Below, piece after piece: positions 10,370 through 23,559 of a DNA stretch of 64,000 nt. The stretch is from Stenogyne calaminthoides (taxonomy: Eukaryota; Streptophyta; Magnoliopsida; Lamiales; Lamiaceae): assembly GCA_037126765.1 (NCBI GenBank), contig JBBCBC010000025.1, positions 11,439,639-11,503,638 of the forward strand, given 5' to 3'. The translations under genes and the position numbers were made by a program. Within the stretch, counting starts at the first letter, position 1. Every line of letters begins with the position of its first letter. The notes below the pieces were generated by a model. It searched no databases and was not told the DNA's origin. It saw nothing but the letters and a program-made list of their open reading frames with translations.

Positions 10370-10839
10370 AAAAATTGTGGTTTTATATATAATAAATGTG
10401 TGTATTCATTTTAATTAGTTATGTATATTTAATTATAAGTATAGATTACAAATTCACAATTGATAATACATTTTAAAATTATATTTTTATTGTAATATTG
10501 TCTTATTTTGCATGTAAATATTTCGCTTTTGATTAGATAAACGCATAAGTTACTTTTTTTTTTATGTTTAGATTGTAATATTATTACGCTTTTTTTCTAG
10601 TAACATTGTTATGTTTTTGCATGTAATTTTGTTATGTTTTGTTTGTAATACTGCTTCATTTTGTTATTTTGAAATCAAAGTAAAAGATGTTAATAATTGT
10701 TGATTATAAATTTTAATACTGCTAAGTTATGCATTTAATGCACTTCAAATTTTAAATTCTTTATTTGTTTTGGATGTAATACTTTTATATTTTTACATGT
10801 AATAACGCTTTTCAGCTTTTGATTTAATAACCTTTCGCT
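10370..10839. other. CACTA interior, AT-rich, no gene seen
   Basis: Repeated short phrases such as GTAATATTGTTATGTTTTG and GCATGTAAT occur, but no reading frame or recognisable motif. Confidence 0.4.
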
Positions 10840-11690
10840 TATCACGACTCATATCTTTTTGTAAGATAAGTTACACTCTTTTAGTATCACGACTAAAAAC
10901 CCTTTTGTAATATAAGTCATACCTTTTTAGTTATAACGATTAATATCCTTTTGTAGTATAGATTACACTCTTTTAGTATCACCACTAATATCATTTTGTA
11001 ATATAAGTCACACCCTTCAATTATCACGACTAATACCCTTTTGTAGTATATGAATTACACTCTTTAGTATCATGACTAATACCCTTTTTGTAATATAATT
11101 CATACTCTTTCACTATCATGAATACTACCCTCTCAGAGTATAAATATCAACGACTATTACCCTTTTTCATATAAGTTACACTCTTCAATATCACGACTAA
11201 TATCCTTTTTTGTAATATATACATACCCTTCAGCATTATCACGACTAATGTCCTTTTGTAGTATAAGTTAAACTATTCAAAAAGATCAAATAATAATACC
11301 CTTTTGTAATATAAGTCATACCTTCAAATTATCATGACTAATACCCTTTTGTAGTATATAAGTTGCACCTTCAAAGATCACGACTAATACATTTTTGTAA
11401 TATAAGTCATAACCCTTCCGCTTATCATGACTAATACCTTCTTGTATTATATAAGTTACACTCTTCAATATCACGACTAATACCCTTTTGTAATATAACT
11501 CATACTCTTCAAGATCATGACTAATACCCTTTTTGAAGTATATGTTACACTCTTCAATATCACGACTAATACTCTTTTATAATATAAATCATACCCTTCA
11601 GCTTATCACGACTAGTACTTTTTAATTTATAATATAAATCACACATTTTAATTATGATAACTAATACTCTTTTATAATCCCAGATATTAC
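10840..11690. repeat. Tandem satellite in the CACTA element, ~47-bp unit, ~17 copies, alternating types
   Basis: The core TATCACGACTAATACCCTTT recurs roughly every 45-50 bases. The second half of the unit alternates between GTAGTATAAGTTACACTC and GTAATATAAGTCATACCC through most of the array. The true repeat is thus a dimer of about 95 bp. Copies are diverged and vary in length by a few bases. Confidence 0.8.
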
Positions 11691-11739
11691 CTTTTAGTAT
11701 CACATCAAAATCTCACACCACTTAATCGCCTCTTACCTT

Positions 11740-12440
11740 CGGACCATAATTTTATACTACGGGCCAAATTTCCACACTCCAATTTATGCAGAAGAATTAT
11801 AACTCGAGCCTCTATTTATATCGAATCCAAAATTCCAATCCCATCTCCAATCACAAGAAGTCACCGAAATCACGGAACTCACCACCAAACCGCCGGCCGG
11901 GCCTCACCGATCTCGCCACATGACCCACCGAAATCTGATCGACGAGTCCACCGCCGATATCTAGGTTCACCACTGATAGACCATCGATCTCATGACCGCA
12001 AAAAATAGCTCCACATACAACTCCCAAAATCCGACCCCGACATCGCTTTCTCCCGTGATCTCGCCGCCGTCGAAGCTTTACAGCGCCATCACAACCAGCG
12101 GCGTGTCTTAAATCCACCGACATCATCCCCCAGACGGCGCCCGGGGTTGCCGGAGGCTTATGGGCTTGACCTAGTTGAACATTTGGGCCATAAAATTTCC
12201 TGTGTCTTATGAATGTTTGGGCCCGGGGGCTTTGTTTCGATCCACAAAAGCACGACGCCAGGTCAACAAATTGCCCCAAAGTTGTCTCGACTTTGTTTTG
12301 ATCCACAAATTCCCACTATTCACAAATTGCCCAGTTGTCTCGATGTTGTTTCGATCCACAAAAGCACGATCAGGTCACACCTTCCGCGTTTTTTTTTGCT
12401 CTTCAGAAAATATGTAATTTATCTTCCCGTAAAACCATAA
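11740..12440. other. GC-rich block inside the CACTA element, possible captured or first-exon sequence
   Basis: GC content rises sharply here, with strings such as CGCCGCCGTCGAAG. A 151-codon frame is open on the minus strand (11851-12306) and shorter frames on the plus strand, but none gives a recognisable protein and both strands look equally plausible. The unit GTTGTCTCGA plus TTGTTTCGATCCACAAA occurs three times near 12225-12365. It may be a captured host-gene fragment or the element's promoter and first exon. Confidence 0.45.
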
Positions 12441-15400
12441 TTTTGATTGCTTAATTTGATTGAATCCATAATTTGAAATTTCCTTAAATTAATTTTGCTT
12501 TTTAAACTTGAATTCGCATCCATTCGATGTTCTCGTATCCATGATAGTTATATATCGCTTTCTCCATTTCTCCGTAGCCTCAAATATGCAATTAATCATA
12601 CCAATTTGTTAATTCTAGGTTTCTAGGTTTGATGAATTTTTTTGCTTTTAATATGTGATAATGCTTTTGAATTCGTTGGAGATGTTGCATCCATTTATTC
12701 TTGTTATTTTTATTTGTTACTCGTAAGAGGCTTCAATTTGGTTATTTTGTTATGTATATTGAGGTATTTCGAGTTACAAAGTGGAAATCCTATGAAGGTT
12801 TACGTGCTATGAGCAATGTATATATAAATTCTCAAGTCCAATTAGAATAATCTCTAAGACGCTTAAAATCATGAATATGGCATTTCACGCCACCGGGATC
12901 ATGGTTGAAACTTTTATAATCTTTCATGAACTCCTCTCATGGACCAATAGGATATCTTTTAAGAGAGAGGTTGATTGTCATCGTAATTATCATTGATTAA
13001 AATGTTCCTTTGAAAGGGCTTGTGAAATATCAATCTTAGGTAAATGAGTTCTTAATATAAATTACTAATTGGTTTGGTTGATTTTCAAAAACTTTTTAAG
13101 ATCTTTGAAAAATATCGATCTTTTATCTAAATGATCCAAATTCCCTTTATTGTGTTCAAGTTTAAAAACTCTAGATTTTTTGTGGCAGATTTTTAATTTA
13201 ATGGCTTCAAGAGCTTATCACCCATAAATTTGATCCGAGTTGGATAGTTTGAAAAATAATTTGAAAATTAAAATTGAAAGTGTTAAGCCTAGAAGAGAAA
13301 AGAAGTCAAGAAAGAGAAAACAATCAATTGTTGACGAGAATCCCCATCACGCTTCACCAAGCATGAGGAAGAGAGTTTCAATGAGTTCAATGAAGCTTCT
13401 TTCAATGGGCAATGTTTAATCTATCGAGACGCTTATTTAGGCCGAATCATGGAGTTTTGCCTCGCACTACTTAAGGTGCTAGGACTTATCCCGGGATTGT
13501 TGAATCATCTTCATCGCATTCTTGATGTAAGCTTCAATCAATTATTTCAGTTAGGTTTAGCCACGCCTAAGTCTGCTTATTATGGGGGATGCATTTTGGA
13601 ATGTATGACGTAATGGTCATACAAATCAGGTATTAATCAACAACATCGGCAGTGCTCATAAGATACATGATTATCATAGGTAAATCGCATGATTGAATTG
13701 AAGTTGTGTGATTTTCATTTGTTCAAATTTGTGTAATTGTTAATCTAATGGAGGTTTATATGTTGAAGGTGATGTAAGCTTTCAAACTACACCGATGGAT
13801 TTCACCATGTCGCCGTTATAGAAGGTTAGTTTGGAGCACATCGTGGAATGGACAATTTGTTGTTCTCCTTATCACCACACTTCGCATATTTGCACCACCG
13901 CCAAATTTTAAAGAGAATTGGTGAGTCCTTTGTTATTCTTCAACCCTATCAATAAATCGAAATTGGAACTTAAAACAATATTTTGTACGCCTATCAATTT
14001 TTATGCTTATGATTTAAGAAAATGATAAGTAATGTAGAATGAATTCTTTCCCATTATTACACAACATAGACCCAACAAGTAACCGTGGTATGTCGTAACA
14101 AATTTCTGAAATTATAGTAATTTTTAGTTGCACATCTTCTATTTATAGGTTTTGCAAGTATGTTGGCATCTCCTATTTACTATAGTCAATCCTTCTTCTT
14201 TATTTATGTTTGTTGATTCATTGAGATACACATCTCGCTTTTATCACCGTGACTTGTTGTTGTGTTCCTTGTTTTCACCTGGGGGGATTACGTCTTTTAA
14301 GTTGATAAATGGAACTATTCTCGATGTTCGGATTATTACCATCATGGTTACCGATCTGGTGTTGATACTCAATATTTTCACCGTTGTTCCTGCTTTTGTC
14401 ATTGCAGATACATCTTCCACTACAATGGTAAGTAAACACACAAACCATTACATCCGGATTTTCCAATAAAATAGTTTAAGCAATATTATTAATGTTATCT
14501 TAAATTGGGTGACATTACCTTTTCATTAAGAAATCTTCCGATAATTATGGAAATGTCTTAACTTATGATCAATGTGTGAATATAAGAATAAATAGGTAAT
14601 CTTCAGATAAGCTATTTGCTTCCTCGACTATGTAGAGTTTCAACGCTCTATGAAATATTATTGTCCTTAATGGAATTGAAAATTTATTTTCCCCAACAAT
14701 TCTTTTTTCTATTTACTTTCCGTGTTCTAAAAGTTTTAACCCTCGTGGATACTATGTGTATCTTGGTGAAGACAAAAAAAAGTGGCACTTACCCAAGAGA
14801 GTATCGCCTTCAAGTATGTATTTGTTCTAGTGGTCAATTTCAACTATCATTATCTATGTCCGCTGATGTCCAGATGTTTCATTTCTCAAATTATATTTTC
14901 TACAAATTTAATGCTCTAGAAAATTAGATGTTATATCAAGTATTACTCCCTGCATTAAGATCACCTACTAAATAATAAAAGTCGGCCTACTTTTTTTTTT
15001 AGCATGCAAAAATTTATCTACTTTCTCAAGATATAAAAATGATGTTAAAATGATCTCTTTATAGTATCTTTTCCCCCATAGCAATACAAATGTCAAAAAA
15101 GAGATGTAAGAATAAAAATGTTCACATCTTGACTTGAGGGAATCATTTCACCATTAATATTCTCGTCAAAATTCTTTTCGGGTTTGGTTGTATTTTTGTT
15201 GCATTTGTAGCTCCTCTATGTCCATTCTGATTTTGTATAGGTTTCCTTATTGGATTTATCCACATTGTTATGGTGCACGGTGTATGGGCTTGATCTTGTT
15301 AATGGTCCGACATTTATGTATTCTCTCTCTAAGCCTCCGCTTAAAATTGTACATTTTCTTATCAATATAATTCACATTTACCTAATTAACCACCCACCAA

Positions 15401-15640
15401 AAAAAAAAGATAAAAAAAAAAAAAATTGGTACACCCCTATACTCCCCTTAGTAGTAGAACAACCGGTTCAATTTGTATAAGTCATAATATTTCTTTTCTC
15501 AATTCATTATCCGGGTTGGTGCTCTCTCCATCGTGAGATAAAGGATGTAAATTCATCACATTAGAAGACACCTTTGACTTATTCCAATGCATCATCTTTT
15601 TTTTCCAATTTTTATCGCATCCAGGTTCATCCTAAATGTC
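12441..15640 (+). other. CACTA interior, intron-like AT-rich sequence
   Basis: Mostly T-rich sequence resembling plant introns on the plus strand, with scattered GTAAGT and TTGCAG strings. One candidate small exon lies between TTGCAG (ending about 14406) and GTAAGT (about 14428). No block gives a recognisable protein domain. Confidence 0.35.
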
Positions 15641-15652
15641 CTTTTCGTTCAG

Positions 15653-15736
15653 GAAATCACTCAGGATGATGATCAACCCATAGTTCTAAAGCTTGTAAAG
15701 GGTAGATCGCAATCATCGAGTCGCACATGTACCAAG
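15653..15736 (+). CDS. Putative 84-bp exon of the CACTA element
   Basis: The block follows a pyrimidine-rich stretch ending TTCAG and precedes a GTAAATGAG donor. It is exactly 28 open codons, beginning EITQDDDQPIVLKLVKGRSQ and ending SSSRTCTK. The charged, serine-rich sequence could be part of a TNPA-like DNA-binding protein, but I do not recognise it. Confidence 0.35.
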
Positions 15737-15759
15737 GTAAATGAGATACATTGTATGAC

Positions 15760-17430
15760 TTGTATGTAATTATCATTCTCAAGTTTTTATATGATAATGA
15801 TGGCAATGTGATTTGTTTTTAATCGTTTTTTATATTTGATTCTAGGCATTCGGTTTTAAATATTATTATGCATTGGGGGAAAATGAGTAGACTACGCCTT
15901 CCAATGTTATAAGTCTCTTTTTAAACTTTGACTTTGTAATGTTACATGGAGAAATTTTATTTTATGACTCTTGGTGTCCCGAAGTAGATTTATTTCTAAA
16001 AGTTATGTAATTGAGAAACATATTCCAAGGAGTTAGTAGATTGGTGCTTATTATGATCTGTGAGATGTATGATTGTTTGAGAGATTTTATTGTCACCTGT
16101 TGTGATCAAGTAGTATCTCGATATTGCAAAGTACTATAATTTCTTTATTTGTTTGTTGATGAGATCATTTTTGTTTTGTTTCCTTTATGATCATTTTTGT
16201 AGGTTATTGTGAAGTATTATAGTGTTTGTTGTTGATTTCCAGGATCAAATAGAAGTTTAACATGTCTTAATTAATTGGGTATCGATGTCATTGTATGGTT
16301 CATCTTATAAGTGACATATGAATGATATGATGATAGAAGACATGCTTTTCTTGTGTGCTTTGTTATTAGCTGGAATGGATGCCATCTTTTGCCTTATTAG
16401 TTAAAATATAACTAGATTTGAGAAAATTGCTATTAGTCTCAAAGTTGTGTAGCTTTTGATTTTCTTAGTAATTTTGAGTGGATATCCATATCGGTCATAA
16501 AGTTGTACAAATTTTATTATTGTGCTTAACATGCAGTTTATGGTGTTGATGCATCATGTGCTTTTTTTTTTTTTTTTATTTGCTATGAAATATATCTATG
16601 GCTTTTTGGTGTTGCTTTACTCTTAATGTGTAATTAGGTATCTTGTTTTTTATCATATTTGGTTAATCATTTGTGGCTAACATGATTTTCTGAGAATCAT
16701 TACAATTACGCAGCAAAATACCATTGTAATATATTAAGTATATACACAATTGTCACCGCTTTTGCTTTATATAAAAAATTATTATGTTCCTAAAATGCTT
16801 GTTTGGATTCGTAAATTTAGTTCATGGAGGTTGATATGTTTCTAAAGTGATGTGATTGAGAAAACATAGTCAAAATTGAGTTAGTAGATTGGTGTTTATT
16901 ATCATATTGTGAGATCTATGACTCATTAATTAAATTCAGAAAAATCCATCTAATATAATATTTTTTTATAGGTGATATCAACGGGGAGTAAGATTTCATC
17001 ATTCATCGCTGTTTTAGTAAAAAAAAGAATAATAGCATGGAAATTAGTTTTATAAATGGGTAATTTTAGGGCGCTTTACCTTAGTAAAAAGACTATTTGT
17101 GACGAAGGGATTGATTGAGGTGATATTCTTGATATGCTTGATTGAGGGTAAATACTTTTTAATGATTCAAGACGGGCAAAAATCATTTCATTTTAGCACC
17201 TCCCTTTAGAAATATAAGCATAAGACTTTTGGTTTTTTAGTTTATTGTTTCATGTATTGATAATTAAATATTATTTATTTATTTTTAATTGTTTGAAGGA
17301 GTTTTTTATTAATGCAAATTAATTTTTTTTTTATTTAATTAATTTAGCTTTTTGTTGTAATATTTACTATTTAGTAATGAAATTATTGATATCTAGTAAT
17401 ATTATTGATTTTTAATATATATAAAAATTC
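15760..17430. other. CACTA interior, AT-rich, no gene seen
   Basis: T-rich sequence without supported exons. A poly-T run lies near 16562-16577. The phrase GAGTTAGTAGATTGGTG occurs near 16030 and 16880, which suggests a diverged internal duplication of about 850 bp. Confidence 0.4.
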
Positions 17431-17439
17431 AAATAAATT

Positions 17440-18414
17440 GATAATAAATTATTATTTAATGATGAAATAAATGTGTCACAATATGTATTATTTTTATGAC
17501 TAAATATTAGTGACTAGGTATTTCAAACTAATCATAATTTATATATGTTGTTGCTATATCAATTTCTTTAAGGACGATTATCACTAATACCGCTACCGGA
17601 TAATAATTTTTTATAGATAAAAATTTTGGTCACCATTTTCACATCTTTTTAATCCACGATGAATATTTTGTCACTAAATCCAATTTTTGTGACTCCAAAT
17701 TTATCATTATTATATCTATATATATAACCATTTATATTTTTTCGCCATTTTTCCGTAATTCTTTTCATGATCTAAAAACGAGAAATATGACAAAAATTAT
17801 ATTGTCACCAAATTGCATCTTTAGTGATGATTATTATTTTCTGCCACTAAATAATACATTTATAGTGACAAAAATAATTGGCCATAATTTCCACATCATT
17901 TATTAATAATAAAAATTTTGTCACTAAATCATACTATTTATGACAATTTTTTTTTCGTTATTTTATATGTACACATATAACGACGACAACATTTCGGCCC
18001 GGTTAATAACAACTTTCAACAATATAGGAAAACGCCAGTTAAAATAATCCAAGCTTAATTGTGACAAAATTAATGTCACTAAAGTAATTTTTCAGGACAT
18101 TATTTATATCACAATGTAAAGTTGAACTTGAAGTGATTTAAAACATCATATTGAGCTTATTTAATTTTTGATGCCTAAAGTGTAAATTTATAAGGCCACA
18201 ATAGATGGAAACATATAGGACGATGACCTTTTCGCCACCAAATGATGCCCATTTTCACGACTTAATTAATATAACAACACATTTTTCATAATACTAACGC
18301 ACTATAAATGACGACATCTATGCCATTAAAAAAATCCTCGGCTTGCCAAATTATCAATTGTGACGAAAAATGATGCTTTAGTGGAATTTTTTGCCATGAT
18401 TTAATTTCGTAGTG
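17440..18414. repeat. Right subterminal region of the CACTA element
   Basis: Dense GTGAC/GTCACTA-type motifs in both orientations lead into the terminus ATTTCGTAGTG. This mirrors the left subterminal region, although the 192-bp units are not kept here. Confidence 0.75.
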
Positions 18415-18417
18415 AAT
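18415..18417. repeat. Right 3-bp target duplication AAT of the CACTA element
   Basis: Matches 8448-8450. Confidence 0.8.
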
Positions 18418-21400
18418 TACTCTCATCAAAAATCCATCTAATCTTAATGGGTAAACTTTTATCAAATATCACAATATAAGCAAATCAATTCCCCACTGAT
18501 CTAATGGGGAGAGTGATTATTTCAATCTTAAATGGTATAGTATTTCTAATAATTCCCCTACTAGAATTTTTTTTTCTAAAAAATTGACATTATGTGATTT
18601 TATCTCAGGTCTTACTCGAACTTCGATCTCCAATCAATTTGTATTAATTTCAAGATAGTATCTTAGAAGATACATTTCTAAACTTTTAGACCCTTGGTCT
18701 CAGCAGACACCAAAAATTAACAAAAGATAAGGTCTTCACTTTCTAGAGTCCAGATGAAGTTAACTTAATCAACTATGAATAACTTATTCAATATGTAGAT
18801 AATCATAAATAACTCATCTTTCCAAAAAAGATAGTTAAAATTAACTGCCCGCCATGGATCATGTCATATCCAACAACGCTTATTCATTCTTTTCGCCACC
18901 ATTGAACAATGATGTATAAGGTTTGATAATCATTGATTATATCATATTCATTACACAATTACCTTTAACCGCATGGATAAACATTCACGTCCTCTATTGG
19001 TTCTTAAAACTTTTTAAGGTTATGTTTTTTATTCTCAAATTTATTTAGGCAATGTTTGAAGCAACCCAATGCCTTCAAAGTTGTGAGAAATTTCGTATAT
19101 GTAAAATGTGAAAAATTATCAACTTAATTAATGAAAAACCAATAAGATTTGTTATTTGACATTAGTAAAAAAATCTTCTATCAAAATAAAATAATTGCAA
19201 TGAAAATCAATAATCACTGCTTTTATCAGTCGGTTTTAATCACTTATGAACAAGACAATGTTCATATATTTTGATAACTTTTAATGATTTTAAGATCTTA
19301 ACCCATAGTTCTTTTCTTCACAAAGCCAGCTTATTCAAATCTTGCACAATGTGACATGCATAAATGTCATCATTTTTACACAAGCACAACTAGAGGAATA
19401 AAAATTTAGCAAAATATGAATTATCATCATATATAATACTAAAATAGTTGTTCTTTATAGTCAAAATCCATATAAAGCATAGATAATTGTCCAAAGAATT
19501 ATAATGCACATTCAGCTATACCATCACGACCATCTCTAATATAAATTTAAAAAAACATCCCAATCATAGAAGAACAAGCTCGTAGTTGGAGATCCTTAAT
19601 GACCAAGAGAAAATAAGACATTATGTAGTGCGGAAACATCGACCATTGTCAATCCTTTTAATTTACAAAGTTCTTGACTTCAAATTGAGCTTAGTTTTTA
19701 CATATTTCATCTCGGCCTCCACTTAGAAACATGATGAAGATGTAAATCAAATGCTCAGGGATGTCGTCAATAGTCTCAGGTTTACCGAATTTATAATCCA
19801 CAAGGATAAGATTCAACAAAAAATACAACACCGCATACAATTATGTTAAACCAAAATTACAATGAATTTCTTTTGTCCTCCTGAACCAAGATATTCATGA
19901 CTAAAAATGACCAAGTTTATATGTCATCTCACTTTAGTGTAGCTTGGTTCTTCTTATTCTTCTTCGCATTGGGAGATTATTCTGGTTTAACCATAAATTT
20001 TTAATTTTATACTTCTCGCTATTTCCTCCACCTTCCTCGTATGTCTTATGTTTCCGAGTTTGAAGTATTTAGTGAACCGGATTTAGAAATGAGAACACTT
20101 GATGCGTATTTCTTGACAACCCAAGTATTATATCATTCAACTTTAATAATATGAATTGAATAAGGAAAGTCTTAATATTTTCATCACGGGTCGTAGTTAA
20201 CCCTCAAGGTTCCTAATTTATAAGAAAAATGACCATGTTAGATCGTAATTTGATGTTGTTCCAAAGTGATGTGCTACCATACTTCTTTTTCGACATACCA
20301 ACTATGATAAGTTTTTAAGGTGTTGCACACTCAAGGACCACGTTGTTAACAACCGGTGCCTCACCAGCTTGTCAAGAGCTAGGGAATTTTTATATTACAA
20401 GTAAAAGTTAAGTCTTTTTGATCCATTTTGATCTCAATCTCATCCCAATCTCGTGATCTTTCATAACATGGTAGATAGTATTTAATGTATCTTTGTCTCC
20501 AAGAATATTTAATTAATTATGACGCTATATGTCATAATCATCAGTATTGAAGTTTAATCTCTTCATATTACTCTGGGGTTAAAAGCTTTTTAAAGCTATT
20601 GTTTGGTTCGATTGAAGTGATTCATTGAGTTAATATTCATTTATGTATCAATATGTTCAATGTTAAGGTAATGCATATCCTAAAAAATTTAATACAAAAT
20701 TTGATATCGAAAAATAACTTAAAGTCATTAATCATCAATATCATTAAGTATGCTTATTAATCGATCCGCCTCCAAACATGATAAAAGTTAGTTTTAGCTT
20801 TTAATCAAATAAATAGAAAAACCTCCACTTGACAACATGAAACTATATGATTAAAAAATATTTATCATTATAAACGCATAAAGCATAACGTGTTATGAGT
20901 CAATAAAATAATTCAAAGTAGTCAAGAAAATCAAAAGGCTACCGTGTTTCAAAAAATTAACTACTAAGATTATTCTCGATTCGATCTTATTTCGCTAAAG
21001 ACTATAAGGCAATTTTCATGAATAGTTGAATCCTCTTTACATTTATGTCCCATCTACCACATCTAGCACCCAGCGCAAAAAATATGGTATTAGGATTCAA
21101 GTTGATGATTCAGATTCGTTGTTACATTTACCTCTCAGTAATAACACCGTATCAATGAATCATCTTTATACATAGATATGTCGATTCCAACAACTCTGTC
21201 TACATGAATATTTAACTCAATCCACCAATCATTTTCATAAAATTATCACCATTACTATTAAATTCCAATCTTGAAGTAATTTTGTCCTAGAAAAAACTAC
21301 TATAAGTCTTTCTAAAAATGTTATAGCAAGTTTCAACTTTTTAATAAGTCTGAGTCACAACCGGAACTACCTTTTGTGAAAATAGTTAGAGCGATTAAAC

Positions 21401-22140
21401 TATCCATCTCAAGCCAAGCAAACATAATGTTCCAAAATTGTGAGCTAGTTTTTCATTCTTTTTAAAAAATACTGAAAGCATAACTTCATCAACCTCCGAC
21501 AATAATTGCTCAATCATAATCTAGTCAAAACTATTTAAATGAGAACCATCGAAACATCCAATGTTTAAATATTTAACACGTGAATTTCAAGCTCACTATT
21601 ATTATGAAGAAAATTTAATTTCATGCATAATAAATTGATTCACAAGTAAAGCAAATTTAATCAGGGTTGTCAAATTAATAGATTAATAAGTACTCAAACA
21701 TCATTAGTTCAAATACCTCTAACGTACAAATTAAGAATCTACACTAAAAATAAGAGCTGAAAGTAAATTCTCCTAATAAAAAACGGTTAAAACGAGCTCA
21801 AAGGGAGCCAAAACAAGATTCACAAGCGCGACATATCGTGAAAAAAATTTCTGTAAGGCCTAAAACCACTTCCGCCACTGAACCTCATTGGATTCTCGGC
21901 TCCACGAGGCCACTCAAAGACACCGGAAGCACGTAAGTCACGGTGGACGCGCTTACCTAATTCCACGCTAATACACATTTGGCTTCGACAATCAGGAAAA
22001 TGACCTTTGGAGAGTACATATAACCGCCTTCCAAGTAACAAATTGGCCCAAGCTTGGAAAGTCGATAAAAAACCGATGTCCAAGATATCAAAGATTGGAC
22101 AAATGGTTTTCAACCGCTGGTAAGAGGTGCTTGGACAAAT
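18418..22140. other. Decayed AT-rich sequence, no gene recognised
   Basis: By the target duplication this continues the Copia remnant at 8447, but I cannot read integrase or gag here. A 97-codon minus frame at 21820-22113 lies in slightly GC-richer sequence and is not recognised. A short minus-strand string near 21070-21100 (ARCGRWDINVKRI) weakly recalls the DNA-binding segment of Mutator-like transposases. That is not enough for a call. Confidence 0.35.
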
Positions 22141-22256
22141 GTTATCGTCAACTGCCTAAGTTAATTTTTTTTTAATTCCGCTATTAGAAGATGTATAGAT
22201 TTACATGGTTAACTACCTCTATATATATTTTTTTAATTATTAATTATATTTTTAAA

Positions 22257-22365
22257 ATCCTATAATAAAACTATAAACCAAAACTTATATATACGTCTAA
22301 TACCATAAACCATAAACCAAAAAATCCTATAATAAAACCATAAACCAAAAAACTTATTATACATA
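22257..22365. repeat. Imperfect ~67-bp tandem duplication
   Basis: AATCCTATAATAAAAC followed by an ATAAACCAAAA-like tail occurs at 22257 and again about 67 bases later, embedded in ATAAACCA-rich low-complexity sequence. Confidence 0.6.
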
Positions 22366-22369
22366 TATA

Positions 22370-23300
22370 CCAAAACATCAAATAAATTATTAAACATATA
22401 CATCATGAAATAAATAAACATACAATCATAAACATACATCCAATATAATCAAAAACATGAAAAATATATATCACAAAATATATAATTTAATTACATGCTA
22501 CCAAAATTTTAAACAATCGCTCACTCAATATCGATGAATATAAGAATCGATCAGAAAGGCACCAGTCTTTCAATCGCGTTTTTCCATTTCTCCAAATTTT
22601 TTCTTAGAGTAAGACTTGAGCTCACGCTCATAGACAAACTACAAACAATCTAATCAATTAATATAGTATGAATTTTATTCAATCAATAATAATTTAAATA
22701 AATCGATAAATTGACTTTACACTGAGAGGAATGTTCTTAGAGAAGTCATGATTATATCTTCAATAAAGCAACACACAAAATGTCCAATAATGGTCATATC
22801 TCGCTGTTCTCGAAACCTATCGAAGGATTAACAATTATAATCACGACATAATTATGATTTCTTTCTATTAGTTTGATAATTTACTAAATTAAATTTATAT
22901 CTTAATGTTAATCCAGCTTCACTTTATTTAACTTAGATTCTGAACTTGACTTCCATACATCTTATACATCACATCACACTATTATTATTATGTTAATTAA
23001 AAATAAAATAGATTAAATATGCATAATTTTAAAAAGTAAATAAAACCATTGTATAGAATATTAAAAAATGAACTTACGCTTCCATATATGAAACAAGATC
23101 GTATGCGATTTGAATAAACTCTATCTCCGAAATGGGTCCACCAAATACACTTTAATGTATTCATGTGTATTTTCTGCCACTAACACCCAATAACAATGGT
23201 TCCTGTATATTATATTGGAGAATATTAAAATTAATCCAAATTTAGCATATATATGTGCAAAATATTATAAACATGAATACAAATTTTAATCTAAATGTTT
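22370..23300. other. AT-rich sequence, no gene seen
   Basis: No supported exon or repeat terminus. It may be intronic or 3' sequence of the minus-strand exon-like pieces to the right. Confidence 0.35.
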
Positions 23301-23559
23301 ATCACTCACCCCATATTTATTTGTTGCCAAAAGATGATCGCTCCCGCTTGATTCAAAGATAGGATTAACTAACCCATCCATGGTCTGCACTTATCATCTA
23401 TTACGTACATACTGGGGAGACGGCGAATACATTCCACTTTGCCGACATCTCCGGAGAGATAATTCTCACCCAAGTATTTTTAACTAAATATACATACGCT
23501 AATTAATATTTAAAAAGAAAATTAAACTATACGTAAAAGGAATATTGAGAATTAGTAAA

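Larger units (their letters stand above)
8451..18414. mobile_element. CACTA (En/Spm-type) DNA transposon, 9964 bp, probably non-autonomous
   Basis: The left end reads CACTACAGAAATCA and the reverse complement of the right end reads CACTACGAAATTAA. These are CACTA-type inverted termini with a perfect 3-bp target duplication AAT. Both ends carry dense GTGAC/GTCAC subterminal motifs, the arrangement bound by TNPA-type proteins in characterised elements. The interior holds tRNA-like modules, an alternating satellite, a GC-rich block near 12 kb and intron-like AT-rich sequence with at least one exon-like block. I found no recognisable TNPD/TNP2 transposase. It probably depends on a partner element or has lost its coding exons. 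It sits inside the minus-strand Copia remnant. Confidence 0.88.

Noticed and set aside
11851..12306. 151-codon minus-strand frame as a gene
   Set aside because: GC-rich sequence lacks stops by composition, both strands are open in places, and no protein family is recognised.
21070..21100. Mutator-like transposase DNA-binding domain
   Set aside because: One short weak resemblance (ARCGRWDINVKRI) without the MULE catalytic region or termini nearby.
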